From Paracoccus laeviglucosivorans (lineage in GTDB: Bacteria > Pseudomonadota > Alphaproteobacteria > Rhodobacterales > Rhodobacteraceae), in NCBI RefSeq assembly GCF_900182695.1, contig NZ_FXTK01000009.1, positions 62,001 to 126,000 on the forward strand: a stretch of DNA of 64,000 nucleotides, written 5' to 3'. Under the pieces are notes generated by a model. It saw only the letters and a program-made list of their open reading frames with translations. It was not told where the DNA came from and searched no databases. The position numbers and the translations under genes are program-made. Of this stretch, positions 1 through 7,767 are shown piece after piece (within the stretch, counting starts at the first letter, position 1; every line of letters begins with the position of its first letter).

Positions 1-271
1 TAAAGGGCAGGATCTGATCGACCGGCAGATCGACCTCGATCAGCGCGCTGGCATCGGCGGCTTGCCGCGCCAATTCGCTGCGGAACACCTCCATGAACAT
101 GATCCGCTTGTCGGGAAAGTAGCTGTAAAGCGTGGCTTTGGACACGCCTGCTTCGCGCGCGATGTCGTCGACACTCGCGCCTTCGAACCCGTCTCTCAGG
201 AAGATCGTCCGCGCACCCTCAAGCACCTGCTGGAACTTGCGGCCCCGCGTAACGGGAAGGGCTTTCGCCAT
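1..271 (-). CDS. TetR/AcrR family transcriptional regulator (partial, C-terminus outside window)
   Basis: The visible 90 residues are the N-terminal DNA-binding domain of a TetR-type repressor. The helix-turn-helix is clear: GASVDDIAREAGVSKATLY followed by SYFPDKR at about residues 36-60. The ligand-binding half is cut off by the window edge, so the inducer cannot be guessed. Two in-frame ATGs exist, at 289 and 271. I chose 271 because GAGGAGA lies 6-12 nt upstream of it. The 289 start has no comparable ribosome binding site. The gene reads leftwards, and its target is probably its own promoter and a neighbour outside the window. Confidence 0.85.
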   Translation of the reverse strand, partial: MAKALPVTRGRKFQQVLEGARTIFLRDGFEGASVDDIAREAGVSKATLYSYFPDKRIMFMEVFRSELARQAADASALIEVDLPVDQILPF

Positions 272-289
272 TCGTTCGATTCTCCTCAT

Positions 290-819
290 TAACATTCAAA
301 CGGTTCAGGCGCTTGACCCAGACTGGGCACTCTGAAACAGGCCGATCCGCGACCGGGCCGGATCCGTATTATTCGGATTGCGGCATGTTGCATAGCCTTT
401 GCCAGCCGGTGTATCTCTACCGTCCCAAAGCTGCGCTTTGCCAGTCGCACCTGCCAATCCCTATCCATTCGAACTTCCATGCCGTCGGATCGTGCCCCGC
501 CTGCTCCGCCTCCGGGGTATGAGGACCCGGAATAGTTGTTGTTTACAATAATCAGAATCATTTTGTCTCGTATCGGGTCAAGCGATGATTGCCAAAACAT
601 TCCTTCGCCTTCTGATCTGCACCTGGCCCGTGCTGTGCTGTCCCAGCATAAACGGTGAAAAATTGGCGTAAGTGACGGGTGCAGTAAGTCTGAGCGGCAA
701 GGCCATTGTCTTTCATCAGCCCTGAAACAGTCCGGGTCAGCCTGATCTGCCAGACCAAGGCCGGGTCGCTTTACGGCAATTTGTTCACGTTTTTTTGACA
801 GTTACGGGAAAGCGTTGTT
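290..819. other. Intergenic stretch without a convincing gene
   Basis: About 530 bases separate the TetR gene from the end of the flagellar operon. A 103-codon minus-strand frame (289-600) opens at TTG/ATG codons and ends exactly at the TetR start region. It matches no family I know, so I do not call it. A Fur-like palindrome sits at 545-566. A run of seven T at about 791-797 reads as A on the flagellar strand, so it is not a terminator for that operon. The region may hold the TetR promoter or a small RNA. I see nothing further. Confidence 0.5.
545..566. promoter_or_regulatory. Fur/Mur-like AT-rich palindrome
   Basis: The 22 bp from ACAATAAT to ATTTTGT form an interrupted palindrome with 8 of 10 symmetric positions matching. 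They contain the AATAAT/AGAAT/CATTTT hexamer style of Fur-family operators. It is an AT-rich island in GC-rich DNA. The only gene downstream that it could control is the leftward TetR gene, about 270 bp away. Assignment to Fur, Mur or another family is inference from resemblance only. Confidence 0.3.
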
Positions 820-1209
820 TTACGACGGTCCTTTCCCTGACCCCTGACCGTCCCCGGCCAGCACCCGCGCGCTAAGTCGGATTTCCTCCAATACGCGGAC
901 ACGACCGTATTCGCGGATGGCTGCGGCGCGGGCGCTCTCAAAGCCTGGCATCATGCGCGCCAGATCGGCTTCCGCCCGGACAAGCTGGCGGGCATGATCG
1001 CCAGCAAGCGCATTGGCCAGACGTGCCTCGGACACCGAAAACGGCGCGCTGCTTGCGTAAAGCTGCTGCATCTTGGCCTCGATGACCGCGATTCGCGACT
1101 GGGCCGCCGTGACATGCGCCCGGTAGACCGAAAGTTTGCGCATTTCGATATCCGACCTTAACTGCGCCAGACGCTGAAGACGCGCCAGTTCATCAGCCTT
1201 TTTCCTCAT
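820..1209 (-). CDS. FliJ-like coiled-coil protein at the end of the flhB operon
   Basis: A 129-residue, charged, almost wholly helical protein with heptad-like Leu/Ala spacing, starting MRKKADELARLQRL. It has no signal peptide or membrane segment. Its ATG overlaps the flhB stop (ATGA), so it is translationally coupled to the export-gate genes. Size, predicted coiled coil and position resemble FliJ-type export chaperones, which escort substrates and bind the export ATPase. No diagnostic motif proves this. It could instead be an alphaproteobacterial flagellar accessory protein of its own family. Confidence 0.6.
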   Translation of the reverse strand: MRKKADELARLQRLAQLRSDIEMRKLSVYRAHVTAAQSRIAVIEAKMQQLYASSAPFSVSEARLANALAGDHARQLVRAEADLARMMPGFESARAAAIREYGRVRVLEEIRLSARVLAGDGQGSGKGPS

Positions 1210-2312
1210 TTTTGGTTCTTTCGGGTCGTCGGCAAACCGGACCAGCCACCACGCGCCTTTTTACGCATGGCTTCGGCAAATCGGATGGCCGCTGCCACCG
1301 GGGCAAAATGTTCGGCGCGAATTTCGGCCCCAACCTCGACGGTGGCATGGAGCGCGCGCGCGCAGGGCGGATCCGACCAGATCGGCACGCGATGTTCGCC
1401 AGCCCTTTCGCGGATACGACGGGCGACATCATCGACCCCTTTCGCCAGACAGACGGGTGCGCGGCCGCTGCCACGTTTCCATTCCAGCGCGACGGCATAA
1501 TGGGTCGGGTTGACGATCACGACATCGGCCTTTTCGACATCGGCCAGCATCGAGTTCATCACGATGTCCAGCCCCTTTTGCCGCCGGGCGGATTTCAGGT
1601 GCGGATCGCCTTCGCTTTCCTTGTGTTCGTCCAGCATTTCCTTGCGCGACATGCGCTGGCGGCGCAAATATTCCAGCCGCTTCCATAGTATGTCGATGGC
1701 TGCAAAGGCAAAGCCGATCCCCAGCGCCAGCCAGACGACGCGCTGCATCATCAGCCCAAGCCCCGCGACCCATTGCAGGTCGGCCATCGCCCCCGATGTC
1801 ATCATCCAACCCAGCAATGAGGCATAAAGCAGCCAGCCCCCCGCCCCCACCAGACAAACCTTGAGCAGCGAGATCGCATAGGTCGCCAGCCCCGCGCCGC
1901 CAAATTTCTGCGCGGCGTTCTTCAACGGATTGATCCGGTTCAGATCCGGCATGAGTTTCTTGGGGGTAAAGACAATGCCGCGCTGCACGATCAATCCAGC
2001 AAAGATCGGCACGGTCATGATCGCGACAAAGACCAGCGTCGCAAGGCTGGCAAATCCTGACAGCCCCCACGCAATGTCCATGACCGATCGGCCCCGCCCA
2101 TCCGGCCAGGGCTCTGCACCCATCGCGCGCGCGGCCATCGCAACCCAGTCCGGCAGCGCCCAAGCCGCTGCCAAGGGCAGTGCCATCCACAGGCCCAGAT
2201 ACATCATGGCCGATGACAGCTCGACCGAGCGTGGAATATCGCCCTGTTCACGGGCGCGGCGCAGCTTTTGCTCGCTGGCCTCGAACTGCTTGTCTTCTTC
2301 CTGCTCGCTCAT
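1206..2312 (-). CDS. flhB: Flagellar type III export protein FlhB
   Basis: FlhB sits in the inner-membrane export gate and switches secretion from rod/hook to filament substrates by cleaving itself. The 368-residue product has the usual length. It has an N-terminal amphipathic segment (KQFEASEQKLRRAREQGDIP), four hydrophobic segments up to about residue 210, and a cytoplasmic domain. The autocleavage site N268-P-T-H is followed by YAVAL. The start overlaps the fliR stop by 4 nt and the stop overlaps the FliJ-like start, so it is one operon. There are no odd residues at the cleavage site. Confidence 0.96.
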   Translation of the reverse strand: MSEQEEDKQFEASEQKLRRAREQGDIPRSVELSSAMMYLGLWMALPLAAAWALPDWVAMAARAMGAEPWPDGRGRSVMDIAWGLSGFASLATLVFVAIMTVPIFAGLIVQRGIVFTPKKLMPDLNRINPLKNAAQKFGGAGLATYAISLLKVCLVGAGGWLLYASLLGWMMTSGAMADLQWVAGLGLMMQRVVWLALGIGFAFAAIDILWKRLEYLRRQRMSRKEMLDEHKESEGDPHLKSARRQKGLDIVMNSMLADVEKADVVIVNPTHYAVALEWKRGSGRAPVCLAKGVDDVARRIRERAGEHRVPIWSDPPCARALHATVEVGAEIRAEHFAPVAAAIRFAEAMRKKARGGWSGLPTTRKNQK

Positions 2313-3064
2313 GGCAGGTCCGCCGCCATGACGTTCAGCACGGCATCTGCCCAGACGGACAGTATCGAAGGTGTCAGCAAGACCAGCGCCAGCAATGCCA
2401 GCAGGATCGCGCCGGGGGCCGCGATGAACATCACGGGCAGCGCGGGCATGACCTTGCTGATCATCCCCGATAGGGCCTGAAACAGAAAACCGCCCAGAAT
2501 AAACGGGGCGGCCAGCAGCATCGCCAGCACGAAACTGCGCCGGATCAGCCCCAGCACGGTGGGCATCAATTCTGCAATGACCGGCCAGCCGCCGACCGGA
2601 CGCAGTGCAAGGCTTTCGCGCAGCAGGTCACAGACCAGCAGCGGATAACCCATGGCCATCAGCAGCGCGAGCCCCGCCAGATGCAACAGGTTGCCAATGG
2701 GATGTGGCGAAAACTCGTTCGCGACCCCCATGATTTGCGACAATGATGCCGTCGCCGCAATGGCCGAGGCCGCGATTTCCAGCGCAAAGGCGAACAGACG
2801 CACCAGCCCCCCCAGCGCCAGCCCCGTGACGATTTCGGCTGCGCATAGCATCGACAGGTCGGGCAGGCTTTCCGCCCCAGCGGGCGGTGCGGCGAATTCG
2901 GCCAGAAGCGGTGTCAGCGACATCGCCAGCGCCACCCGCAATCTGACCGGCAAGCCGCGCATCGAGAATGCGGGCAAAGCCAGCAGACAGGCCTGAACCC
3001 GGCAGTAGGTCAACAGCAAGACAGTCAGCAGCGACGCCATATCGGGATCGGTCAGTGCCGTCAT
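2309..3064 (-). CDS. fliR: Flagellar biosynthesis protein FliR
   Basis: FliR is a core subunit of the export-gate complex with FliP and FliQ. The protein has 251 residues and several long hydrophobic segments, for example at residues 12-30 and 205-235. It has the expected FliR opening, with a CRVQACLLALPAFS helix followed by the LPVRLRVALA loop. It overlaps flhA upstream and flhB downstream by ATGA, which shows strict co-translation. fliQ, which usually precedes fliR, is absent from this operon and must be elsewhere. Confidence 0.94.
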   Translation of the reverse strand: MTALTDPDMASLLTVLLLTYCRVQACLLALPAFSMRGLPVRLRVALAMSLTPLLAEFAAPPAGAESLPDLSMLCAAEIVTGLALGGLVRLFAFALEIAASAIAATASLSQIMGVANEFSPHPIGNLLHLAGLALLMAMGYPLLVCDLLRESLALRPVGGWPVIAELMPTVLGLIRRSFVLAMLLAAPFILGGFLFQALSGMISKVMPALPVMFIAAPGAILLALLALVLLTPSILSVWADAVLNVMAADLP

Positions 3065-5145
3065 GCCGAGACGGTGGCACAGACCCGCACCTTGGCCATC
3101 GGATCGATTTCATCCAGCCCAAGAACAGGCACTGACACACTTGCCGAGGCCAGCATCATGCGGATCAGGCGGCGGCGATGGTCTGGCACGGCCAGCACCG
3201 GCTCGGTCAGGGGTGGCAGGCTGGCCAGGGCGCGGCGCACTTCCTCGGCTAGCTTTTGCTGTAGTTGCGGCACGGGCGCTGTGCCGGTTCGGCCTGCCTC
3301 GGCTTCGGCGCGGGCAATCTCGGCCTCCCATTGCGGGTGCAGTTGCAGGATGTCCAGATGACCGTCCGCGGTCGAGAATTGTTCGGTGATCTGGCCCCGC
3401 AATCTGCGCCGGACCTGTTCATAGACCGCCTCGGGGGTGGCTGCGCTGCGCGCGTCGTGCACGGCGTCAGTGATCAGCACCAGATTGCGGATCGACAGCC
3501 GCTCCTCCAGCATTCCGCGCAGGACAGCCAGCAGCATTTCGGGCGCAACCTTGTCGGGCACCATGCCATCGAAGAAACGTTGGTTCAGTTGCGCGCGATG
3601 TTCGTCCGAGACGTTGCCAAGCTCGCGGATCATGCGCTGCATCGACGACAGGCTCAGCAGCGCGGGCAGATTCGACTTCACCACCTCCATCAGATGGGTC
3701 GAGAGAACCTCCATCGGAATGACGACAGTGGCCCCGGCGATCGCGGCATCGTCCTGACGTTCGGGGGCGATCCACTTGGCAGGACTGTCATAGACCGGTT
3801 CGCGCACCGGATCGCCGGGCAGGTCTTGCAGCACCTCCTCGGGACCAAGTGCCAGAACGGCAGTGCGTATCAGTCTGCCGCGTCCACGCACCACGCCTTG
3901 CAGGCGGATCATGTATTCGCCGTCCGCGAAACAGGAACCATCGGTAATCCGCACATCGGGCAGGATCAGGCCATAGGTCCGCGCGACATGCAGCCGCAGG
4001 TTGGTGATGCGTTGGCCAAGGCCGCGTCCCTGATCCAATGCACTTGCAATCAGGTCCGCACCGATTTCGACGCTGATTTCTTCGGTATCCAGCACATCAC
4101 CGATCCGGGCCTGAGCGGGGGCGGCAGGCGGCGCTGTGGGTTTCTGCTCGGGCAGGGTGCGGGAGGTTTCGCGGCGGCGAATGATCCACGCAGCAGCGCC
4201 CAGCCCGGCGGCCAGCGTCAGAAAGACCGGCAGCGGCATTCCGGGGATCATCGCGACCAGCAGCATCCCCCCGGCCACCACGGCAGGCACCTGCCAGTTG
4301 GTCATCAGCTGCTTCGACAACAGATCGGCGGTGGTGTCGGTAGCCCCGCCCCGCGAGAGCAACAGCGCCGCCGCCATCGAGGTGATCAGCGCAGGGATCT
4401 GCGTGACCAACCCGTCACCGATGGTCAGTTTGGAATAAGTCGAAAGAGCTTCGCTGATCGGCATCCCATGGACCAGCACCCCGCTGGCAAGACCGACGAA
4501 AAGGTTGATCAGCGTAATGACCAGACCCGCAATCGCATCGCCTTTGACGAATTTCGAGGCGCCGTCCAGCGATCCGTAAAAACTGATCTCGCGCTGTTCC
4601 TGCACGCGGCGGCGCTTCGCCTCATCATGGTCGATCGCGCCGGAGTTCAGGTCGCCGTCAATGGCAAGCTGTTTGCCGGGCAGCGAATCCAGCGCAAAAC
4701 GCGCCGAAACCTCGGCCATCCGGCCCGAGCCTTTGGTGATGACCATGAAGTTCACGATGGTGATGACGGCAAACACCGTCAGTCCCACCAAAAGCGAACC
4801 GCCCGCGACGAATTCCGCAAACCCGTTGATGACATGGCCCGCCGCATCGGGGCCGTTCTGTCCATGCGTCAGGATCAGCCGCGTTGACGACACGTTCAGC
4901 GACAGCCGGATCAGCAGCGACACCAGCAGCAGGACCGGGAATGCCTGAAAGTCGGTGGGCTTGTCCACCAGCGCCGCCATGACCAGGATCAGCGTCGCGG
5001 TCGCGATGGAAAACGCGATGCCGACGTCCAGCACCGATGCGGGCAAGGGCAGCACCATCGACAGGACGATGATGACCAGCCCCGTCGTGATGACCATCGG
5101 ACGGATCGGCAAGCCTTTGGTGGGGAGGGTTTCGGCGACGCTCAT
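3061..5145 (-). CDS. flhA: Flagellar export gate protein FlhA
   Basis: FlhA forms the nonameric export-gate ring and uses proton-motive force. At 694 residues it is full length. About eight hydrophobic segments fill the first 320 residues. The conserved FHIPEP-family cytoplasmic loop (RFALDSLPGKQLAIDGDLN, then DHDEAKRRR) lies at about residues 148-180. A Pro/Ala linker at about 335-345 leads to the C-terminal domain that docks chaperone-substrate complexes. The gene overlaps its neighbours by 4 nt on both sides within the minus-strand flagellar operon. Confidence 0.96.
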   Translation of the reverse strand: MSVAETLPTKGLPIRPMVITTGLVIIVLSMVLPLPASVLDVGIAFSIATATLILVMAALVDKPTDFQAFPVLLLVSLLIRLSLNVSSTRLILTHGQNGPDAAGHVINGFAEFVAGGSLLVGLTVFAVITIVNFMVITKGSGRMAEVSARFALDSLPGKQLAIDGDLNSGAIDHDEAKRRRVQEQREISFYGSLDGASKFVKGDAIAGLVITLINLFVGLASGVLVHGMPISEALSTYSKLTIGDGLVTQIPALITSMAAALLLSRGGATDTTADLLSKQLMTNWQVPAVVAGGMLLVAMIPGMPLPVFLTLAAGLGAAAWIIRRRETSRTLPEQKPTAPPAAPAQARIGDVLDTEEISVEIGADLIASALDQGRGLGQRITNLRLHVARTYGLILPDVRITDGSCFADGEYMIRLQGVVRGRGRLIRTAVLALGPEEVLQDLPGDPVREPVYDSPAKWIAPERQDDAAIAGATVVIPMEVLSTHLMEVVKSNLPALLSLSSMQRMIRELGNVSDEHRAQLNQRFFDGMVPDKVAPEMLLAVLRGMLEERLSIRNLVLITDAVHDARSAATPEAVYEQVRRRLRGQITEQFSTADGHLDILQLHPQWEAEIARAEAEAGRTGTAPVPQLQQKLAEEVRRALASLPPLTEPVLAVPDHRRRLIRMMLASASVSVPVLGLDEIDPMAKVRVCATVSA

Positions 5146-5423
5146 TCCAGGCTCTCCGTCGCCGGAGCCAGCAGGTCATCGACCGCCCAGCCGGCCCCGG
5201 ACAGCATTCCCGACCGACGCAGGAACACGATGACGCGCATCCGCTCGGACGGCGCAAGCAGGCGCAATCGCGCATCCAGATCAGCGGGCAATGGCTGGCC
5301 CTCCAGCAACCATTCGGTCGCCTCCGCAATCATCGGCGCGGCACCTTGCGACGCCGCCTCAGGCGTTACCACGTCAGGCGAAGTGCCCGTCAGCAGCGCC
5401 ATGATCGTCAGCGCCGGGGTCAC
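5142..5423 (-). CDS. Small conserved-position protein between motA and flhA (function unknown)
   Basis: A 93-residue protein joined to motA and flhA by ATGA overlaps at both ends, so it is surely translated. The start is hydrophobic (MTPALTIMALLTG) and could be a weak signal or anchor. The rest is acidic and helical and ends with a segment containing SERMRVIVFLRRSGMLSG. I do not recognise a named family. Its place in the operon suggests a motor or export accessory role, but that is inference from context only. Confidence 0.75.
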   Translation of the reverse strand: MTPALTIMALLTGTSPDVVTPEAASQGAAPMIAEATEWLLEGQPLPADLDARLRLLAPSERMRVIVFLRRSGMLSGAGWAVDDLLAPATESLE

Positions 5424-6286
5424 GCCGCCCTCTTGAGATCACGCAGCGCGTTTTCCAGATCGCCAAAGCTGGGGCGGACATGCTCGGGGGCAGATTGACG
5501 CCCCACCTCGACGCACAGGTTCGTGGCATGCTGGTGCAGGCCAGCGACCAGAACCGATTTGATGACATCGTAAAAGGATTGGTCCTGTTTTGTGACCGCC
5601 TGCAAACGCTGGGCAAAGGGCGCGACGATGGCATAGGCCAGAAAGACGCCCAGAAAGGTGCCGACCAATGCGCCGCCGATCATCTTGCCCAAAACCTCGG
5701 GCGGTTGGTCGATCGAGCTCATGGTCTTGATGACCCCAAGGACTGCCGCGACGATCCCCAGTGCAGGCAATGCGTCAGCCATGTTTTGCAGCGCGTGCGA
5801 GCCGTGCATCGCCTCTTCGTTCATCAGGCCGATGCGCTGGGACAGCATTTCTTCGACCTGATAAGGGTCGTCATAGTTCAGGCTGGCCGAACGCAATGTG
5901 TCGCAGATCAGCTCGACCGCCTGCGCATCTGCCAAAATTCGGGGATAGGCCTGAAAGATCGGCGAATTGGCCGGATCTTCGATATGCCCTTCAAGCTCGA
6001 CGGGGTTGGCGCGGGCGATACGCAACAATTGAAACAGCAGGCACAATACGTCCTGCAGATCGGATTCGTGCCATTTCGGCCCCTTGATCGACCGTCCGAT
6101 GCCGCCCAAAGCCTGCTTTACGACGCCCATTTCGTTCGACAGCAGAAAGGCTCCGACAGCCGCGCCGCCGATCATCATCATCTCATAGGGCAACGAATGC
6201 AGGATGACCCCCAGCTTGCCCCCGGCCAGCAGATAGCCGCCAAAGACCATGGCAAAGGTCACGACAATTCCGACGATACCGATCAT
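5420..6286 (-). CDS. motA: Flagellar motor stator protein MotA
   Basis: MotA is the proton-channel stator subunit that pushes against FliG. The 288-residue product has four hydrophobic segments: about residues 1-20, 33-50, 172-190 and 205-225. Both functional prolines are visible, P174 in DALPALGIV and P223 in IVAPFAQ. The cytoplasmic loop carries a charged stretch at LLRIARANPVELEG. No motB lies next to it, which is unusual because motA and motB are normally adjacent. The partner must be encoded elsewhere. The gene follows the motE-like gene by 9 nt. Confidence 0.95.
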   Translation of the reverse strand: MIGIVGIVVTFAMVFGGYLLAGGKLGVILHSLPYEMMMIGGAAVGAFLLSNEMGVVKQALGGIGRSIKGPKWHESDLQDVLCLLFQLLRIARANPVELEGHIEDPANSPIFQAYPRILADAQAVELICDTLRSASLNYDDPYQVEEMLSQRIGLMNEEAMHGSHALQNMADALPALGIVAAVLGVIKTMSSIDQPPEVLGKMIGGALVGTFLGVFLAYAIVAPFAQRLQAVTKQDQSFYDVIKSVLVAGLHQHATNLCVEVGRQSAPEHVRPSFGDLENALRDLKRAA

Positions 6287-6295
6287 GGCTTTCCC

Positions 6296-6835
6296 TTAAT
6301 TCTTCGCCCGAATGGCGCCCATGTATGATGTCAGAAGCGCCGCCTGCCCCGGCTCGACCGAGGCCATGATCCGCGCTCCGGTTTCGGGCTGCACCCGTGC
6401 CAGAATCTGTGCGGCGAAATCCGGTGGCAGGTTTGTCAGCACCATGGCCGCCTGTTCCGGCTTCATCTGATCATAGACCGCAATGATGCGGGCGATGTCG
6501 TCGGTCTGCGCACGACTGCTGCCGTTCTGCTGATCCTTGATCTGCTGACGGACCTTTCGCAACTCGACCAGTTTTTCGGTAAGCTGCTGCTCGGCCACGG
6601 CAATCTCGGCCTTGCGACGGTCGATGTCCTGCATGTAACGTTCGATCCGCAGCCCGCGCTGATGCAGCGTATCGGCGAGCGTTACGGCTTCGGGAACATC
6701 GGTGCAGCCAGACAGCAATGCCGAAGGTTCGGCATTGGCGCGCAGTCTTTCGCGGCCATCAATCAGCATGACGCCCTGCGCAGCCGCAGCCAGAACCAGC
6801 ACCCCGCCCAGCACGGAAAGCACATGCTTACGCAT
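6296..6835 (-). CDS. MotE-like flagellar protein with MgtE-N/FliG-like C-terminal domain
   Basis: The 179-residue protein has an N-terminal signal/anchor (VLSVLGGVLVLAAAAQGVML) and a central coiled coil (about residues 60-105, IDRRKAEIAVAEQQLTEKL). A C-terminal helical domain follows (DDIARIIAVYDQMKPEQAA, then LPPDFAAQILARVQPETGA), typical of the MgtE N-terminal/FliG-like fold. That layout is the MotE type, a periplasmic stator chaperone described in Sinorhizobium. I chose the ATG at 6835. It overlaps the end of the upstream gene by 8 nt and starts the signal sequence. A longer in-frame start at 7036 would lie inside the neighbouring gene. Confidence 0.8.
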   Translation of the reverse strand: MRKHVLSVLGGVLVLAAAAQGVMLIDGRERLRANAEPSALLSGCTDVPEAVTLADTLHQRGLRIERYMQDIDRRKAEIAVAEQQLTEKLVELRKVRQQIKDQQNGSSRAQTDDIARIIAVYDQMKPEQAAMVLTNLPPDFAAQILARVQPETGARIMASVEPGQAALLTSYMGAIRAKN

Positions 6836-7178
6836 CGGCCATCTCCTGTGGGGCGCGGCGGCGGCGGCGCTGCAGCTTGGCGGGACGGGCGGCGGTGCTT
6901 TGGGCGAATTTCTGTTGCAGCAACCAAAAGGCGCGTTCTTCCTTGGCGCGTTCGATTTCGCCCGCAAGCCCGGTGGTGGCCTGCGTCGCCTCGGCCTTGG
7001 CCGATTGGATCGAGCGTTCCAGACGGTTGATTTCACTGGTCATCACCGCGATCGCACCGCCAAGCCCGGTTTCCAGGTCATTGAGCTTGCGCAACCGCCG
7101 CGCCAGCACAAAGCAGAACAGCGCAAGCCCGACCGAGAACGTCAGAAGCCCGGCCTGAAGGATCTGGGAAAGCGTCAT
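6828..7178 (-). CDS. Membrane-anchored coiled-coil flagellar operon protein (DUF6468-like)
   Basis: A 116-residue protein with one N-terminal membrane segment (LLTFSVGLALFCFVLARRL). A predicted helix with regular polar spacing follows (SEINRLERSIQSAKAEATQ), then a basic tail (KLQRRRRRAP). It overlaps fliL by 4 nt and the motE-like gene by 8 nt. A protein of this layout next to fliL and motE is typical of alphaproteobacterial flagellar clusters and is, as I recall, catalogued as DUF6468. That name should be checked. A role in stator or basal-body assembly is inferred from position only. Confidence 0.7.
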   Translation of the reverse strand: MTLSQILQAGLLTFSVGLALFCFVLARRLRKLNDLETGLGGAIAVMTSEINRLERSIQSAKAEATQATTGLAGEIERAKEERAFWLLQQKFAQSTAARPAKLQRRRRRAPQEMADA

Positions 7179-7651
7179 TGGATGCGGAACTCCGTGATAA
7201 GGATGTCGCTGAATGCGTCCTTGCCCAGCACATAGACGGCCCGCGTCGCCAATTCGTCGCGCAGGATGTCAAGGATGCCGCGCTTTTCGAATGCACTAGG
7301 CTCGATCCCGGCAAGGAAGCTGTTGAAGGCATCGGAAAGGCGCGGCAGCAGATGTTCGATCGCAGGCCGGTTTGCAGCATCGGTTTCAATCTTCAGCGTC
7401 ATCACCAACGTGCGCGGCGCATGGCCCGACAGGCTTAGCACGATCTGCGGCACGGCCACGAATTGCGTCTGCGGCAGCGGGGCCGCCTCGGGCGCATGGT
7501 CGCCTGCCTTAAGCAGCGCCATGGGCGACCAGAACCCCAGATAGGTCGAGGCAAATCCGCCCCCCAGCATCAGAACGGCAAGGATGATCGGCAGAAGCTT
7601 TTTCCTGCCCTTGGCGGGCTGCGCGTCGGCCGGGACGGCGGCGTCGGTCAT
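7175..7651 (-). CDS. fliL: Flagellar basal body-associated protein FliL
   Basis: FliL is a single-pass inner-membrane protein that surrounds the stator and raises torque. The 158-residue product has a short basic cytoplasmic tail (KGRKKLL), one membrane segment at about residues 18-40, and a periplasmic domain. That domain contains the FliL-type strand VPQIVLSLSGHAPRTLVMTL and a helix ending FNSFLAGIEPSAF. It is the first gene of the leftward flagellar operon and faces fliF. A CtrA-type box lies 43-57 bp upstream of its ATG. Confidence 0.92.
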   Translation of the reverse strand: MTDAAVPADAQPAKGRKKLLPIILAVLMLGGGFASTYLGFWSPMALLKAGDHAPEAAPLPQTQFVAVPQIVLSLSGHAPRTLVMTLKIETDAANRPAIEHLLPRLSDAFNSFLAGIEPSAFEKRGILDILRDELATRAVYVLGKDAFSDILITEFRIQ

Positions 7652-7693
7652 GGTGATTCTCCATCGGTCTGCCGATTGGGTATCACCTTGGAG

Positions 7694-7708
7694 CTAACCA
7701 ATTCTTAA
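7694..7708. promoter_or_regulatory. Candidate CtrA binding site between fliL and fliF
   Basis: CTAACCAATTCTTAA matches the CtrA consensus TTAA-N7-TTAA with one mismatch. It also carries the TTAACC-like half site. It sits in the 116-bp divergent spacer between fliL and fliF, where a regulator could serve both operons. CtrA control of flagellar genes is established in Rhodobacter capsulatus and relatives. Binding here is inferred. Confidence 0.5.
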
Positions 7709-7755
7709 TCGCCGCCATGCCATGACACACGTGAAAGTTGATCACGGCCGATTCG

Positions 7756-7761
7756 AAGGGG
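7756..7761 (+). promoter_or_regulatory. Ribosome binding site fixing the fliF start at a TTG codon
   Basis: AAGGGG followed by 6 nt and TTG (7768) is the only good ribosome binding site near the fliF N-terminus. The other in-frame candidate, TTG at 7738, has no purine-rich box before it. Confidence 0.55.
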
Positions 7762-7767
7762 GCGGTT

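Noticed and set aside
289-600. 103-codon minus-strand frame before the TetR gene
   Set aside because: No SD, no known family and a composition unlike the neighbouring proteins. I also tested the idea of a small HemP-like protein because of the Fur-like box and found no match in this frame.
3265-4887. 540-codon plus-strand frame opposite flhA
   Set aside because: It is a shadow of flhA, with no SD sequence and no recognisable domain.
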